NCBI GenBank assembly: GCA_002483445.1
Contig: DLHY01000150.1
Coordinates: 41,653 to 105,652, forward strand
Source: Blastocatellia bacterium UBA7656
GTDB taxonomy: Bacteria > Acidobacteriota > Blastocatellia > UBA7656
Reading direction: 5' to 3'
Length of the DNA stretch: 64,000 bases
A program made the translations under genes and the position numbers. Shown here piece after piece: positions 50,150-59,127 of the stretch (position 1 is the stretch's first letter; every line of letters starts with the position of its first letter). The notes beneath the pieces are model-generated. The model searched no databases. It saw only the letters and a program-made list of their open reading frames with translations, and was not told the DNA's origin.

Positions 50150-51361
50150 GTGGCAGCCAAAATCACTCGCAAAGAAAACCGCTCGCCGAGATTCGCCCGT
50201 CGCATTTCGCGGATGGGAGTTTCGGCGGTGCGAGAAATTCTCAAAGTCGCCGAGCGGCCCGATATCATATCCTTTGCCGGAGGGCTTCCCGCGCCTGAAC
50301 TTTTCCCCGTAGACGCTCTGGCCCGCGCGCACGCCGATATCTTCGCGAGAGAGGGCGCGGCTGCCATGCAGTACAGCACGACCGAGGGCTGGCGGCCTCT
50401 GCGCGAGTGGATAGCCGCGAGGATGAACGGGCGCGGCTGCGCGGCGACGGCTGAAGGGACGCTCATAACGAGCGGCTCGCAGCAGGGCATCGATCTCGTC
50501 GCCAGAATTTTTCTCGATCCGGGCGACACGATGATAGTCGAGAATCCTTCCTACGTGGCCGCGCTCCAGGTATTCAAGAGCTACGAGGCCGAGATGATCG
50601 CAGTCGACAGCGACGGCGGAGGCGTGCGAGTCGATGAGGTCGAACAGGCAATAAAAGAATCGAATCCGAAATTCATCTACGTTATCCCGGACTTCCAAAA
50701 CCCCACGGGCATCTCTTTTTCGCTTGAGCGAAGAAAGCGGCTCGTCGAAATCGCGCGCCGCCACCGAGTGCCGATCATCGAAGACGATCCTTACGGCGAG
50801 CTTCGCTATCAGGGCGAGCGATTGCCTTCTCTCGCATCGCTCGACACCGAAGGGATGGTGATTCATCTCAGCACGTTTTCCAAAACCATCAGCCCCGGTA
50901 TGCGAATCGGCTGGGTCATAGCTTCCGAAGAAATCATTCAAGCATTGATCAGAGCCAAGCAGGCTTCCGACCTGCACACATCGACGATTCAGCAGAGGGC
51001 CGCTGCGCGACTGCTCGAAGATTTCGATTACGACGCCCACATCGCCAGACTTTGCAGCGTGTATGGCGAAAGATGCGCAGCGATGGGCGCATCCCTCGAA
51101 GCGCACTTCCCCCATGAGGCGCGATGGACGCGGCCCGATGGCGGATTATTCCTCTGGGTCGAGTTGCCCGAAAGTGTGAGCGGAGAGGAGTTGTTTAAAG
51201 ACTCCATCAAAGAGAAAGTGGCATTCGTTCCGGGCGCGGCGTTTTTCGCCCGCGACGCGCGAACCAATTTCATCAGATTGAATTTCTCCAATCGCCAGCC
51301 CGATATCATCGATGAAGGAATTCGCCGCATCAGCGATGTTTTGAAAAGGAGTTTGAGATGA
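50150..51361 (+). CDS. PLP-dependent aminotransferase, LysN/2-aminoadipate type
   Basis: 403 aa class I aminotransferase. PDIISFAGGLPAPELFP and YVIPDFQNPTGISFSLERR are typical of the LysN/MocR-domain group; EDDPYGELRYQG and the PLP lysine in STFSKTISPGMRIGW follow. GTG 50150 has AGAAGGAG 7 nt upstream. It lacks a DNA-binding domain, unlike its upstream neighbour, to which it is clearly related. Could act on 2-aminoadipate, leucine or aromatic amino acids. Overlaps the PhzF gene (ATGA). Confidence 0.88.
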   Translation: MAAKITRKENRSPRFARRISRMGVSAVREILKVAERPDIISFAGGLPAPELFPVDALARAHADIFAREGAAAMQYSTTEGWRPLREWIAARMNGRGCAATAEGTLITSGSQQGIDLVARIFLDPGDTMIVENPSYVAALQVFKSYEAEMIAVDSDGGGVRVDEVEQAIKESNPKFIYVIPDFQNPTGISFSLERRKRLVEIARRHRVPIIEDDPYGELRYQGERLPSLASLDTEGMVIHLSTFSKTISPGMRIGWVIASEEIIQALIRAKQASDLHTSTIQQRAAARLLEDFDYDAHIARLCSVYGERCAAMGASLEAHFPHEARWTRPDGGLFLWVELPESVSGEELFKDSIKEKVAFVPGAAFFARDARTNFIRLNFSNRQPDIIDEGIRRISDVLKRSLR

Positions 51362-52269
51362 AAAGCGCGCCATACATCATAGCCGATGTTTTCACTGACC
51401 GTCAGTTCGGCGGGAATCAACTTGCGGTGTTTTACGAAGCCGAGGGAATCGACAGCGCGACGATGCAGAACATAGCGCGGGAGATCAATTATGCCGAGAC
51501 GACTTTTCTGCTCCCGCCCGAACGCGGCGGCGATTTTCGTCTGAGGATTTTCACCCCGCAGCGCGAGCTTCCCTTCGCCGGTCATCCCATAGTCGGAACC
51601 GCGAATGTCATCGTCGCGCGAAAGATGAAACAGTGGTCTGATCCTCTCACTTCGGTCACGCTTGAAACCGGAGTCGGAGACATACTCGTTCGCGTCCAGA
51701 CCAGTGACGGGCAGGCGGGCCACACCCAGATGAATCAGCCGTTGCCGCAGGTCAAAACCCTATTCGAGGACACAGGGCGATTCGCCCGCGCGCTCTCAAT
51801 CGATCCGTCAGCGATTGCAAAAACAGAATTGCCAATCGAAGCCATCTACAACGGCATCACGACCGTAATCGTTCCGGTCGCGTCGCTTGAGGCAGTGCGA
51901 AAAATCAAAACAGACACGGGCGCGATTGAAAGCATCTGCGAAGAACTCGGCGCAGAAACGGTGACAGTATTCACGCGCGAAACTATCAACTCCGAGAGCG
52001 CGGCGCACTGCCGAGTGTTTGCGCCCGCGGCGGGAGTGGCGGAAGACGCGGCCACAGGGTCGGCAAACGGGCCGCTGGGTTTTTATATCGTTCGCCATCG
52101 CCTCGTTGACGTTCAGCCGACGACGCGAATCATCAGCGAGCAGGGGTATGAAATGAATCGCCCCTCGACTCTGCACATCGAAGTCGATTCTGATCAGGAC
52201 GCGATCACGGCAGTGAGAGTGGGCGGCGGAGTCGTCACGAGCGGGCAGGGAGAAATATTTCTGCCCTGA
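51358..52269 (+). CDS. PhzF-family isomerase/epimerase
   Basis: 303 aa, diaminopimelate-epimerase-like fold. VFTDRQFGGNQLAVF, NYAETTFLLPP with the conserved Glu, FTPQRELPFAGHPIVGTANV and AAGVAEDAATGSANGPLGFY are the PhzF signatures. Substrate unknown; co-translation with an aminotransferase suggests modification of an amino-acid-derived compound. Confidence 0.9.
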   Translation: MKSAPYIIADVFTDRQFGGNQLAVFYEAEGIDSATMQNIAREINYAETTFLLPPERGGDFRLRIFTPQRELPFAGHPIVGTANVIVARKMKQWSDPLTSVTLETGVGDILVRVQTSDGQAGHTQMNQPLPQVKTLFEDTGRFARALSIDPSAIAKTELPIEAIYNGITTVIVPVASLEAVRKIKTDTGAIESICEELGAETVTVFTRETINSESAAHCRVFAPAAGVAEDAATGSANGPLGFYIVRHRLVDVQPTTRIISEQGYEMNRPSTLHIEVDSDQDAITAVRVGGGVVTSGQGEIFLP

Positions 52270-52282
52270 CAGAAGTTTTGAT

Positions 52283-52375
52283 GCAGCGCAATCTGCTGGA
52301 TTGCGCTGCGCCCCGAAAGCATGAAAATCGAGAACCCCGCAGGCTGACAGCCTGCTCTACATCTTTCGAGGAGAG
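52283..52375. repeat. REP-like palindrome, GCAGGCTGACAGC class (copy B)
   Basis: GCAGCGCAATCTGCTGGATTGCGCTGC hairpin, then CCCCGAAAGCATGAAAATCG, then GCAGGCTGACAGCCTGC hairpin and TTTCGAGGAG, which is the ribosome binding site of the DinB gene. Confidence 0.75.
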
Positions 52376-52381
52376 CGCGCA

Positions 52382-52891
52382 ATGGCAGTCAAAGACCTTG
52401 AGACGCTTTACGATTACGGCTACTGGGCCAATGGGAAACTCTTCTCGGTGATCAGTCAACTCACTGATGAAGAATTCACCTGCGAGTTCGGCGGGCCGGG
52501 AAAATCGATTCGCTCGACGCTCGTTCACATACTCAACGCCGAGTGGGGATGGCTTGCCCGCTCAGGCGGCCCTGAGCGCGGCCCGCGGCTAAATCCCGAT
52601 GATTTTCCTTCGCTCGATTCGATCAAAGAAGTGTGGAGCGAAATCGAATCTCACGCGCGAAGTTTCCTTTCCTCGCTCAAAGATGAAGACGTTGACCTAA
52701 GATTGGAGTACACGAACGACGCGGGCGAAAGTCGCTCGCTTCCGCTCGGCGCAGTGATGCGACATGCGGCAAATCACGGCGTTCATCATCGCGGGCAGAT
52801 AACTCAGATGCTACGCCTGATGGGGCGCTCATCGGGCAACATCGATATGCTTTTTTACGAGGGAGAAAAACGCGGCGTGCCGGTGTGGTAA
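52382..52891 (+). CDS. DinB-family four-helix protein
   Basis: 169 aa. YDYGYWANGKLFSVISQLTDEEF, STLVHILNAEWGWLAR and MRHAANHGVHHRGQITQMLRLMG supply the three metal-binding His residues of DinB/YfiT proteins. Probably a thiol-dependent S-transferase or detoxification protein; exact role unknown. Confidence 0.88.
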   Translation: MAVKDLETLYDYGYWANGKLFSVISQLTDEEFTCEFGGPGKSIRSTLVHILNAEWGWLARSGGPERGPRLNPDDFPSLDSIKEVWSEIESHARSFLSSLKDEDVDLRLEYTNDAGESRSLPLGAVMRHAANHGVHHRGQITQMLRLMGRSSGNIDMLFYEGEKRGVPVW

Positions 52892-52906
52892 TAAAGGAGT
52901 CAACGG

Positions 52907-53527
52907 ATGAAAATATCAATCGTGATCTTCGATCAGTTCACGGACATAGACTTGTTTCTGATGTGGGATTTGCTCAACCGCGTGAGGGTTTTCGGCTGGG
53001 AGGTTCGCGTACTTGGCGACAAGCCGCAGAATGTTTCAACCACCGGAATGTCTATACCGACACATGGCCGGATAGAAGAAGCGAATGAATCGGATGTGGT
53101 GTTGTTCGTCAGCGGACAGGGAACGCGGTCCAAAATGAAGGACGCGGAATGGCTCGCTCGTTTTCATCTCAATCCCGAAAAACAAATGATCGGCTCCGTT
53201 TGTTCTGGCTCTCTGCTCCTGGCGGCTCTCGGTCTGCTCGACGGCAAAACGGCGACTACTTACCCGACCTCGAAAGCGGCGCTGGAAAGTTTCGGCATCA
53301 GTGTCGAAGAAAAGCCTTTCGTGCAGCACGGCAACATAGCCACATCGGGAGGATGTCTGGCCGCGCAATATCTCGTCGGATGGGTGATCGAAAACAAAGC
53401 CAGCGCGGAATGGAAAGAGTTGGTGTTGAAATCGATCAAACCAGTAGGCGAAGGTCTGAGCTTTTCCGATACGGCTCAACTCGCCCAACTGTACGCTCCC
53501 GTTCCAAAGGCAAATGCGGTCAGTTGA
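52907..53527 (+). CDS. DJ-1/PfpI-family protein
   Basis: 206 aa. SIVIFDQFTDIDLFLMWDLL start and the nucleophile elbow GSVCSGSLLLAALGLLDGKTATTYP, similar to GlxA/isonitrile-hydratase-like members. AAGGAGT 7 nt before ATG 52907. No AraC domain. Could be a glyoxalase, hydratase or chaperone-like protein. Confidence 0.85.
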   Translation: MKISIVIFDQFTDIDLFLMWDLLNRVRVFGWEVRVLGDKPQNVSTTGMSIPTHGRIEEANESDVVLFVSGQGTRSKMKDAEWLARFHLNPEKQMIGSVCSGSLLLAALGLLDGKTATTYPTSKAALESFGISVEEKPFVQHGNIATSGGCLAAQYLVGWVIENKASAEWKELVLKSIKPVGEGLSFSDTAQLAQLYAPVPKANAVS

Positions 53528-53610
53528 CATCCAATATTTGTCTTTCCTGATCTCGACCGATCAGCCTGGAAACGGCGAGAAACTGAAAACTGTCTTTCAT
53601 AGGAGTCCGT

Positions 53611-53704
53611 AGCGTACAACAGGCTGCCAGCCTGTTGACTCCCTGAAAGTATGAAAATTTGAGGCATCAGCAGGCTGGCAGCCCGCTGTACCTTTTCCGA
53701 GGAG
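53611..53704. repeat. REP-like palindrome, GCAGGCTGACAGC class (copy C)
   Basis: CAACAGGCTGCCAGCCTGTTG hairpin, CTGAAAGTATGAAAAT linker, CAGCAGGCTGGCAGCCCGCTG hairpin and TTCCGAGGAG, which is the pdxS ribosome binding site. Confidence 0.75.
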
Positions 53705-53712
53705 TTGAAATC

Positions 53713-54591
53713 ATGGATAACACGATTCGTTTGAAAACAGGATTGGCGGAGATGCTCAAGGGCGGAGTCATCATGGATGTGACCAACGCTGAGCAGTCCC
53801 GCATAGCTGAAGAGGCAGGCGCGGTCGCGGTGATGGCTTTGGAGCGCGTCCCCGCCGATATTCGCGCCGAGGGAGGAGTGGCCCGCATGGCTTCGCCGAA
53901 AAAAATTCGCGAGATCATGGCTTCGGTCACTATCCCTGTTATGGCCAAAGTGCGAATAGGCCATTTCGTCGAAGCGCAGGCGCTTGAAGCCCTGGGTGTG
54001 GACTTCATCGATGAAAGCGAAGTTCTCACTCCTGCTGACGAAGAGCATCACATCAACAAGCACGCTTTCAAAGTGCCTTTCGTCTGCGGCGCGCGAAATC
54101 TCGGCGAAGCTCTGCGACGAATAGGCGAGGGCGCGGCGATGATCCGCACGAAAGGCGAAGCCGGTTCTGGCAATATAGTCGAAGCCGTTCGCCACTTGAG
54201 AAAAATCCATCAGGAGATGCGGAGACTCACGACACTCGGCGAAGAAGAGTTGATGAGTGAAGCGAAACAACTCGGAGCGCCTTACGAAATAGTTCGAATG
54301 GTCGCCCGCGAGGGTCGATTGCCGGTTCCGAATTTCGCCGCCGGAGGAATCGCCACTCCTGCTGATGCCGCGTTGTGTATGCAGTTGGGCGCGGAGTCGG
54401 TCTTCGTCGGCTCAGGCATTTTCAAATCGAATGATCCGGCTCAACGCGCTCGCGCAATCGTGAAAGCGACGGTTCATTTCAACGACCCGAAAGCGATACT
54501 CGAAGCGAGCGAAGAGTTGGGCGAAGCGATGCGCGGGCTTGACGTGTCGAAGCTGCCTGAAAGCGAACTGCTTCAGACGCGGGGATGGTGA
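53713..54591 (+). CDS. pdxS: Pyridoxal 5'-phosphate synthase subunit PdxS
   Basis: 292 aa TIM barrel that makes PLP from ribose 5-phosphate, glyceraldehyde 3-phosphate and ammonia. [31 protein letters not shown] at the start; catalytic lysines in VMAKVRIGH and in [31 protein letters not shown] near the end. Ammonia comes from PdxT encoded next, overlapping by one base (TGATG). Confidence 0.96.
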   Translation: MDNTIRLKTGLAEMLKGGVIMDVTNAEQSRIAEEAGAVAVMALERVPADIRAEGGVARMASPKKIREIMASVTIPVMAKVRIGHFVEAQALEALGVDFIDESEVLTPADEEHHINKHAFKVPFVCGARNLGEALRRIGEGAAMIRTKGEAGSGNIVEAVRHLRKIHQEMRRLTTLGEEELMSEAKQLGAPYEIVRMVAREGRLPVPNFAAGGIATPADAALCMQLGAESVFVGSGIFKSNDPAQRARAIVKATVHFNDPKAILEASEELGEAMRGLDVSKLPESELLQTRGW

Positions 54592-55202
54592 TGAAGATCG
54601 GAGTGCTTGCAGTTCAGGGCGATTTCGCCGCGCACGCTCGAATGCTCAGGCGATTGGGAGTTGAAGCGATTGAAGTGCGCCGCGCTGATGAGCTTGAAGA
54701 ACTTGATGGCTTGATCATGCCGGGGGGAGAAAGCACGACGATGCTCAAGTTTCTCGCGGAAGAAAATCTCACCCCCACGATCAAAAAATTCGCCGCATCA
54801 GGCAGGCCAGTATTCGGAACGTGCGCCGGAGCTATACTGCTGGCCCGCGAAGCGATCAATCCCGCCCAGCCTTCGCTCGATCTGATCGACATCACGGTCG
54901 AGCGCAACGCTTTCGGGCGTCAGGTCGACAGCTTCATCGATCAGGTCGAAACCACGCTCGAAGGCGGAAGTATGGAAGCGGTCTTCATTCGCGCTCCGCG
55001 AATCCGCCGCGTCGGACGGGGCGTTGAAGTGCTGGCCGCGCTTGACGGCGAGCCTGTGCTGGTGCGAGAAAGAAATATCCTTGCAGCAACTTTTCATCCT
55101 GAGATGACCGGGGATGATCGCGCGCATCGCTTGTTTCTGCATATAACGAGCCGCGATGATGTGGCGCAGTCTGTCAGGTTGCGCTGCGCCCCGAAAGTAT
55201 GA
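54591..55202 (+). CDS. pdxT: PLP synthase glutaminase subunit PdxT
   Basis: Class I glutaminase. IGVLAVQGDFAAHARML, LIMPGGESTTM, the nucleophile in PVFGTCAGAILLA and the His/Glu pair in ATFHPEMTGD. ATG 54591 overlaps the pdxS stop. The last 14 codons (from DDVAQSV to APKV) lie within REP-like copy D, so the repeat has supplied the C-terminus. Confidence 0.95.
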   Translation: MKIGVLAVQGDFAAHARMLRRLGVEAIEVRRADELEELDGLIMPGGESTTMLKFLAEENLTPTIKKFAASGRPVFGTCAGAILLAREAINPAQPSLDLIDITVERNAFGRQVDSFIDQVETTLEGGSMEAVFIRAPRIRRVGRGVEVLAALDGEPVLVRERNILAATFHPEMTGDDRAHRLFLHITSRDDVAQSVRLRCAPKV

Positions 55203-55254
55203 AAATCGGGAACCCCGCAGGCTGACAGCTTGCGCCACTTTTTATGAGGAGGAA
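55161..55254. repeat. REP-like palindrome, GCAGGCTGACAGC class (copy D)
   Basis: GTGGCGCAGTCTGTCAGGTTGCG at the left is mirrored by CGCAGGCTGACAGCTTGCGCCAC at the right, with CCCCGAAAGTATGAAAATCG between. Its left half is the end of pdxT and its right flank GAGGAGG is the ribosome binding site of the cupin gene. Confidence 0.8.
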
Positions 55255-55258
55255 GACG

Positions 55259-55612
55259 ATGAAGCTATACAACTGGGACGCGATGGAAGAAGAAAAAATC
55301 ACCCCGCTGCTCACGCGGCGATACATTTCAGGCGAAAGAATGACGATGGGCAGGATCATTCTGAGAAAAGGCTGCCTGGTCCAGGCGCATCGCCACGATA
55401 ACGAGCAGATATCGACGGTCATAACAGGCGCGTTGAAATTCATCGTCGATGGCCGTGAGGTAATCGTTCGCGCGGGCGAGACTCTCGTCATCCCGGCTAA
55501 CGCCCTTCACAGCGCGGAAGCTCTCGAAGACACCGACGAGTTCGATGTCTTTTCGCCTCTGCGGGACGACTGGATCGAAGGTCGCGACAGCTATCTTCGC
55601 GGCGAGAAATAG
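55259..55612 (+). CDS. Single-domain cupin
   Basis: 117 aa from ATG 55259 with GAGGAGG 6 nt upstream. Metal-binding motif 1 is CLVQAHRHDNEQISTVITGALKF (His, His, Glu) and motif 2 LVIPANALHSAEAL (His). Similar to small cupins linked to pectin or amino-acid metabolism; substrate unknown. Operon with the downstream SDR (9 nt). Confidence 0.85.
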   Translation: MKLYNWDAMEEEKITPLLTRRYISGERMTMGRIILRKGCLVQAHRHDNEQISTVITGALKFIVDGREVIVRAGETLVIPANALHSAEALEDTDEFDVFSPLRDDWIEGRDSYLRGEK

Positions 55613-55620
55613 GAGGAGGG

Positions 55621-56409
55621 ATGGATTTCGGGCTGAAAGGCAGAGCGGCGATAGTCGCTGCGGCGTCGACGGGGCTTGGCAAAGCGACGGCTCTTGAGCT
55701 TGCCGCGGAGGGCGCAAACATAGTCATCACTGCGCGAAGCGAAGAGACTCTTCAATCATCAGCCGAAGAGATTCGAGCAACAGGCGTTGAGGCGCTGGCA
55801 ATTGCCGGAGATGTGACGAGCGACGAGCATGTGCGCCGCCTCGTTGCCGAAGCGAAGGAGCGATTCGGTCGCCTCGATATCGTCGTCGCGAACGCGGGCG
55901 GCCCGCCTGCTGGATACCTGGATGATTTCGAAGCGAAGGATTATCGTCAGGCTCTTGAGTTGAATCTGATGAGCACGATCAATCTCTGCCGCGAGGCCGT
56001 TCCTCACATGCGCGAGCAAGCGTGGGGAAGAATAGTCGCCATCACTTCGGTCGCGGCGAAGCAGCCGATAGATCATCTGATACTTTCGAACACTGCGCGA
56101 GCGGGCGTGCTTGGTTTTATGAAGAGTTTGTCAGCGCAGGTTGCCGCACACGGCATCACGGTCAACACGGTCTGTCCCGGTTATCATCTGACCGAGAGAT
56201 TGAAAAATCTTGCCGTCAGCACGGCGCAAACGGAAGGCGTGACAGCGGAAGAGATTTACGAGCGATGGGCCGCATCGACTCCGATCAAACGAATCGGCGA
56301 CCCGCGAGAGTTTGCCGCTATGGTTGCGTTTCTCTGCTCAGAGAGAGCGAGCTATGTCACAGGCACGGCGATTCAGGTCGATGGCGGATCGTATCGCGCG
56401 CTGTTCTGA
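55621..56409 (+). CDS. Short-chain dehydrogenase/reductase with altered active site
   Basis: 262 aa. The cofactor loop AAASTGLGKATALELAAEG and IVVANAGGPPAGYL are SDR-like, and the end VTGTAIQVDGGSYR is classical. The catalytic Ser (VAITSVAAKQP) is present, but where Tyr-x3-Lys is expected the sequence reads LILSNTARAG, with Ser and Arg. A subgroup of SDRs shares this LxLSNxxRAG pattern, so it may bind a cofactor without the usual reduction chemistry or use another acid. AGGAGG precedes ATG 55621. Confidence 0.87.
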   Translation: MDFGLKGRAAIVAAASTGLGKATALELAAEGANIVITARSEETLQSSAEEIRATGVEALAIAGDVTSDEHVRRLVAEAKERFGRLDIVVANAGGPPAGYLDDFEAKDYRQALELNLMSTINLCREAVPHMREQAWGRIVAITSVAAKQPIDHLILSNTARAGVLGFMKSLSAQVAAHGITVNTVCPGYHLTERLKNLAVSTAQTEGVTAEEIYERWAASTPIKRIGDPREFAAMVAFLCSERASYVTGTAIQVDGGSYRALF

Positions 56410-56414
56410 AAACT

Positions 56415-57146
56415 TCAAACAGCTTTTTTCCTCTGCCTCACAGCCTCGAACAGCACGACGCCGACTGCTACGGAAACGTTCAGCGAAGTCACTCGCCCGC
56501 GCATCGGTATCGAAATCAGAGTGTCGCATCGCTCGCGCACGAGGCGATGGAGACCCTGCCCTTCGCCGCCGAATACGAGAGCCGTCGCCCCCGAATAATC
56601 ATACTCGGTATAGCTCATCTCTCCGCTGCTTTCGACTCCTGTGACCCATACATTTATTTTCTTCAACCTTTCGATGAACGCCGCTAGGTTCGTCACTCGC
56701 GCGACTGGCAGATACTCGGTCGCGCCAGCAGAGGTCTTCACCACCGTATCAGTGAGCGGCGCGGCCCGTCGCTCAGGTATGATGACCGCCGTCGCGCCCG
56801 CGCATTCGGCAGTGCGGATGATCGCGCCGAAATTTCGCGGGTCTTCAACTCCATCCAGAAGCACGAACAAAGTTTCGTTTGAAACCCGCGCAAGCATCTC
56901 GTCTTCATCCGCGTAGGTTGTGGCGGCGGCGACGGCAACCACGCCCTGATGATTGGCGTTTGCGGTCAAGCGATCAAGCGCGACTCGCGGCTCACGGCGA
57001 ACCTCGATGCCTGATTGTCGCGCCGCTTCGATCACTTCGCGGAGGCGTTCGTGGCGCGCGCCTTCAGCAATAATGATTCGCTCGATGCGCCGCGAGCCTG
57101 CGCGCAGAGCTTCGAGAACTGGAAGAACGCCGTAAAGCGTAGTCAT
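56415..57146 (-). CDS. rlmB: 23S rRNA 2'-O-methyltransferase RlmB / TrmH family
   Basis: 243 aa SPOUT methyltransferase. YGVLPVLEALRAG is the RlmB N-terminal substrate domain; LLDGVEDPRNFGAIIRTAECAGA, LVFGGEGQGLHRLVRERCD and IPMRGRVTSLNVSVAVGVVLFEA are motifs 1-3 forming the knot. Leader is a heptamer tract without a visible Shine-Dalgarno site. Confidence 0.92.
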   Translation of the reverse strand: MTTLYGVLPVLEALRAGSRRIERIIIAEGARHERLREVIEAARQSGIEVRREPRVALDRLTANANHQGVVAVAAATTYADEDEMLARVSNETLFVLLDGVEDPRNFGAIIRTAECAGATAVIIPERRAAPLTDTVVKTSAGATEYLPVARVTNLAAFIERLKKINVWVTGVESSGEMSYTEYDYSGATALVFGGEGQGLHRLVRERCDTLISIPMRGRVTSLNVSVAVGVVLFEAVRQRKKAV

Positions 57147-57314
57147 AGGAAGTCTGGAGTCTGGAGTCCGGAGTCCGAATGCTGATGGAATCTCCTCGCT
57201 CGCTTCAAGTTTCTTTGTTTCAGAGAGCCTCGGCCCGGTGGTATTGTAACAGATGAGAAAGGTCTGGATTTAATCTATGTTCAGACTCCAGACTCCAGAC
57301 TCCAGACTCCAGAC
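57147..57314. repeat. Inverted pair of heptamer tracts between rlmB and the M50 protease gene
   Basis: GTCTGGA, GTCTGGA, GTCCGGA (57149-57172) face AGACTCC repeated four times (57283-57312). They form the leaders of two divergent genes and can pair over a 110-nt loop. No gene lies between. Confidence 0.75.
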
Positions 57315-57322
57315 TTTGTGAA

Positions 57323-58441
57323 ATGGAAACCGATATCAAACTTGGCAAATTGTTCGGCATCGAGATAGGCGTCTCTTACTCGTGGTTCGTCATATTTTTT
57401 CTCATAACTTTTTCGCTGTGGGGCGACTACAGACAAAAGCATGGCGACTGGACAGAGTCGTGGCATGTGATAGCTGCGCTTGCCACGAGCTTTCTGTTTT
57501 TCCTCTCGATAGTCATTCACGAGCTTTCTCACAGCCTGCTTGCGCGAGCCAAAGGGCTGCCGGTTCATTCGATCACGCTCTTCATATTCGGCGGCGTATC
57601 GCGCATTGAAAAAGAGGCTATGAACGCGACGACTGAATTGATGGTCGGTATCATCGGGCCGATTTCGAGCGCGGCGCTCGCAGGAATTTTTCATCTCGTC
57701 GCGCAGGTGGTCGAGGAAGGCTCTCCCCTTGGAGCTATGGCCCGGTGGCTTGCCATCATCAATATCACGCTCGCGGTATTCAATCTGATTCCGGGCTACC
57801 CTCTCGATGGCGGTCGAGTGCTGCGGGCAGCCGTTTGGGGGCTGACGGGCGATATGCGCAGGGCGACGAGAGTGGCGATCCGCGTCGGACAAGGATTCGC
57901 TTATCTGTTCATCATCACGGGAGCGTCCGTCGCTCTGGCATCGAGAGAAAATGTCGTGAACGGATTATGGCTGGCCTTCATCGGATGGTTTCTTCTCAAT
58001 GCAGCGAAGTCGAGTCAGAGAGCTATGGTCTTCGAGCAGGCGATGCGAGGCGCAAAAGCGCGGGATGTAATGAACGCGGAGACCCCAACGGTTCCGGCGG
58101 ATATTTCGCTCGAAGAATTTTTCGAGCATTACCTGATGCGCACAGGCCAGCGATGTTTCATGGTGAGTCGCAATGAAGATTTGCTTGGACTGATCACCGC
58201 GCAGGAATTGAAGGCGGAGCCTCGCCAGAAGTGGGCGTGGGTGACGGTCGAGCGGGCGATGCGCCCGATTGAAACCGTCAGACACGTCGCGCCTGACGAC
58301 GATTTGCACAAGGTCGTCGAGTTGATGGAAAAAGAAGACCTCAATCAGGTGCCTGTGATTTCCAATGAGGGGCTTGAAGGAATGATCCGGCGCGAAAACA
58401 TCCTTCGCTTCATCAAGACCCGATCCGAGTTCGATTATTGA
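57323..58441 (+). CDS. Site-2 protease family (M50) with CBS domains
   Basis: 372 aa. Membrane protease with HELSHSLLA (HExxH zinc site) in the second helix and NLIPGYPLDGGRVLRA (third ligand Asp) in a later one. The C-terminal 125 residues form a CBS pair (AKARDVMNAETPTVPADISLEEF ... VERAMRPIETVRHVAPDDDL). Related to Rip3/SpoIVFB-like group. Cleaves membrane-bound regulators; adenine nucleotides probably sensed by the CBS part. Start ATG 57323, poor ribosome binding site. Confidence 0.92.
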   Translation: METDIKLGKLFGIEIGVSYSWFVIFFLITFSLWGDYRQKHGDWTESWHVIAALATSFLFFLSIVIHELSHSLLARAKGLPVHSITLFIFGGVSRIEKEAMNATTELMVGIIGPISSAALAGIFHLVAQVVEEGSPLGAMARWLAIINITLAVFNLIPGYPLDGGRVLRAAVWGLTGDMRRATRVAIRVGQGFAYLFIITGASVALASRENVVNGLWLAFIGWFLLNAAKSSQRAMVFEQAMRGAKARDVMNAETPTVPADISLEEFFEHYLMRTGQRCFMVSRNEDLLGLITAQELKAEPRQKWAWVTVERAMRPIETVRHVAPDDDLHKVVELMEKEDLNQVPVISNEGLEGMIRRENILRFIKTRSEFDY

Positions 58442-58502
58442 AAGCGATGCGCGGCGCAATCAAAAGTCGGGCGTCTTTTTCTCTGTGCTAAAATCTGAAA
58501 TC

Positions 58503-59033
58503 ATGACTGAGCAAACCCTGCCATTGATTCGACGCGCTACTTTGGCTGACGCCCTGCTGCTTGCTGAGTTGGGCGCGCGCACCTTCTCGGACACTTTCGC
58601 CGCTGACAATAATCCTGAAGATGTGGCTGCTTATATAGCTGAAAGCTTCGGCCCCGCGCGGCAGGCGGCGGAGTTGGCCGACCCTCGCGCGTCGTTTCTG
58701 ATAGCCGAGATTGAATCGACAGCGGTCGGATACGCTCAGTTGAAATCAGGCGACGCCCCAAAGTGCGTTAAAGGCCCTCATCCGGTTGAACTCGTTCGAT
58801 TGTATGCGGCTAAGGAATGGATAGGGCGACGTGTGGGCGAGGCGTTGATGCGCGCCTGCATCGCGGAAGCCCGCGAGCAGGGTTATCAAACCATGTGGCT
58901 GGGCGTGTGGGAGCGCAACGAGCGAGCGCAGAAGTTTTATCGCAAGTGGGGATTTCAGGTCGCAGGCGAGCATATCTTTCAACTCGGAAGGGATCGGCAG
59001 AATGACTGGATCATGGAGCGCGCGCTTGCGTAG
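58503..59033 (+). CDS. GNAT-family N-acetyltransferase
   Basis: 176 aa from ATG 58503. LIRRATLADALLLAELGARTF opening, acetyl-CoA loop WIGRRVGEALMRACIAEA, and VWERNERAQKFYRKWGFQVAGEHIF at the end. Substrate unknown; resembles PaiA/spermidine-type or amino-acid acetyltransferases. Confidence 0.88.
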   Translation: MTEQTLPLIRRATLADALLLAELGARTFSDTFAADNNPEDVAAYIAESFGPARQAAELADPRASFLIAEIESTAVGYAQLKSGDAPKCVKGPHPVELVRLYAAKEWIGRRVGEALMRACIAEAREQGYQTMWLGVWERNERAQKFYRKWGFQVAGEHIFQLGRDRQNDWIMERALA

Positions 59034-59041
59034 ATACGTAT

Positions 59042-59100
59042 GAACACAGATTTTCACGGATTCGTTTTCTGATCCGCGTTGATCCGTTTTATACGTGTCT
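59042..59100. repeat. Foldback repeat, GCGGATC class
   Basis: ACACAGATTTTCACGGATTCG and CTGATCCGCGTTGATCCG with matching inverted words, in the convergent gap between the GNAT and LURP-one-like genes. May act as a bidirectional terminator. Confidence 0.4.
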
Positions 59101-59127
59101 GATTTATTTCGGAAGACCTATCATCGC

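Noticed and set aside
50150..51361. LysN-like aminotransferase as a member of the 2-oxoacid elongation cluster.
   Set aside because: It is 38 kb away and co-translated with phzF; any link is speculative.
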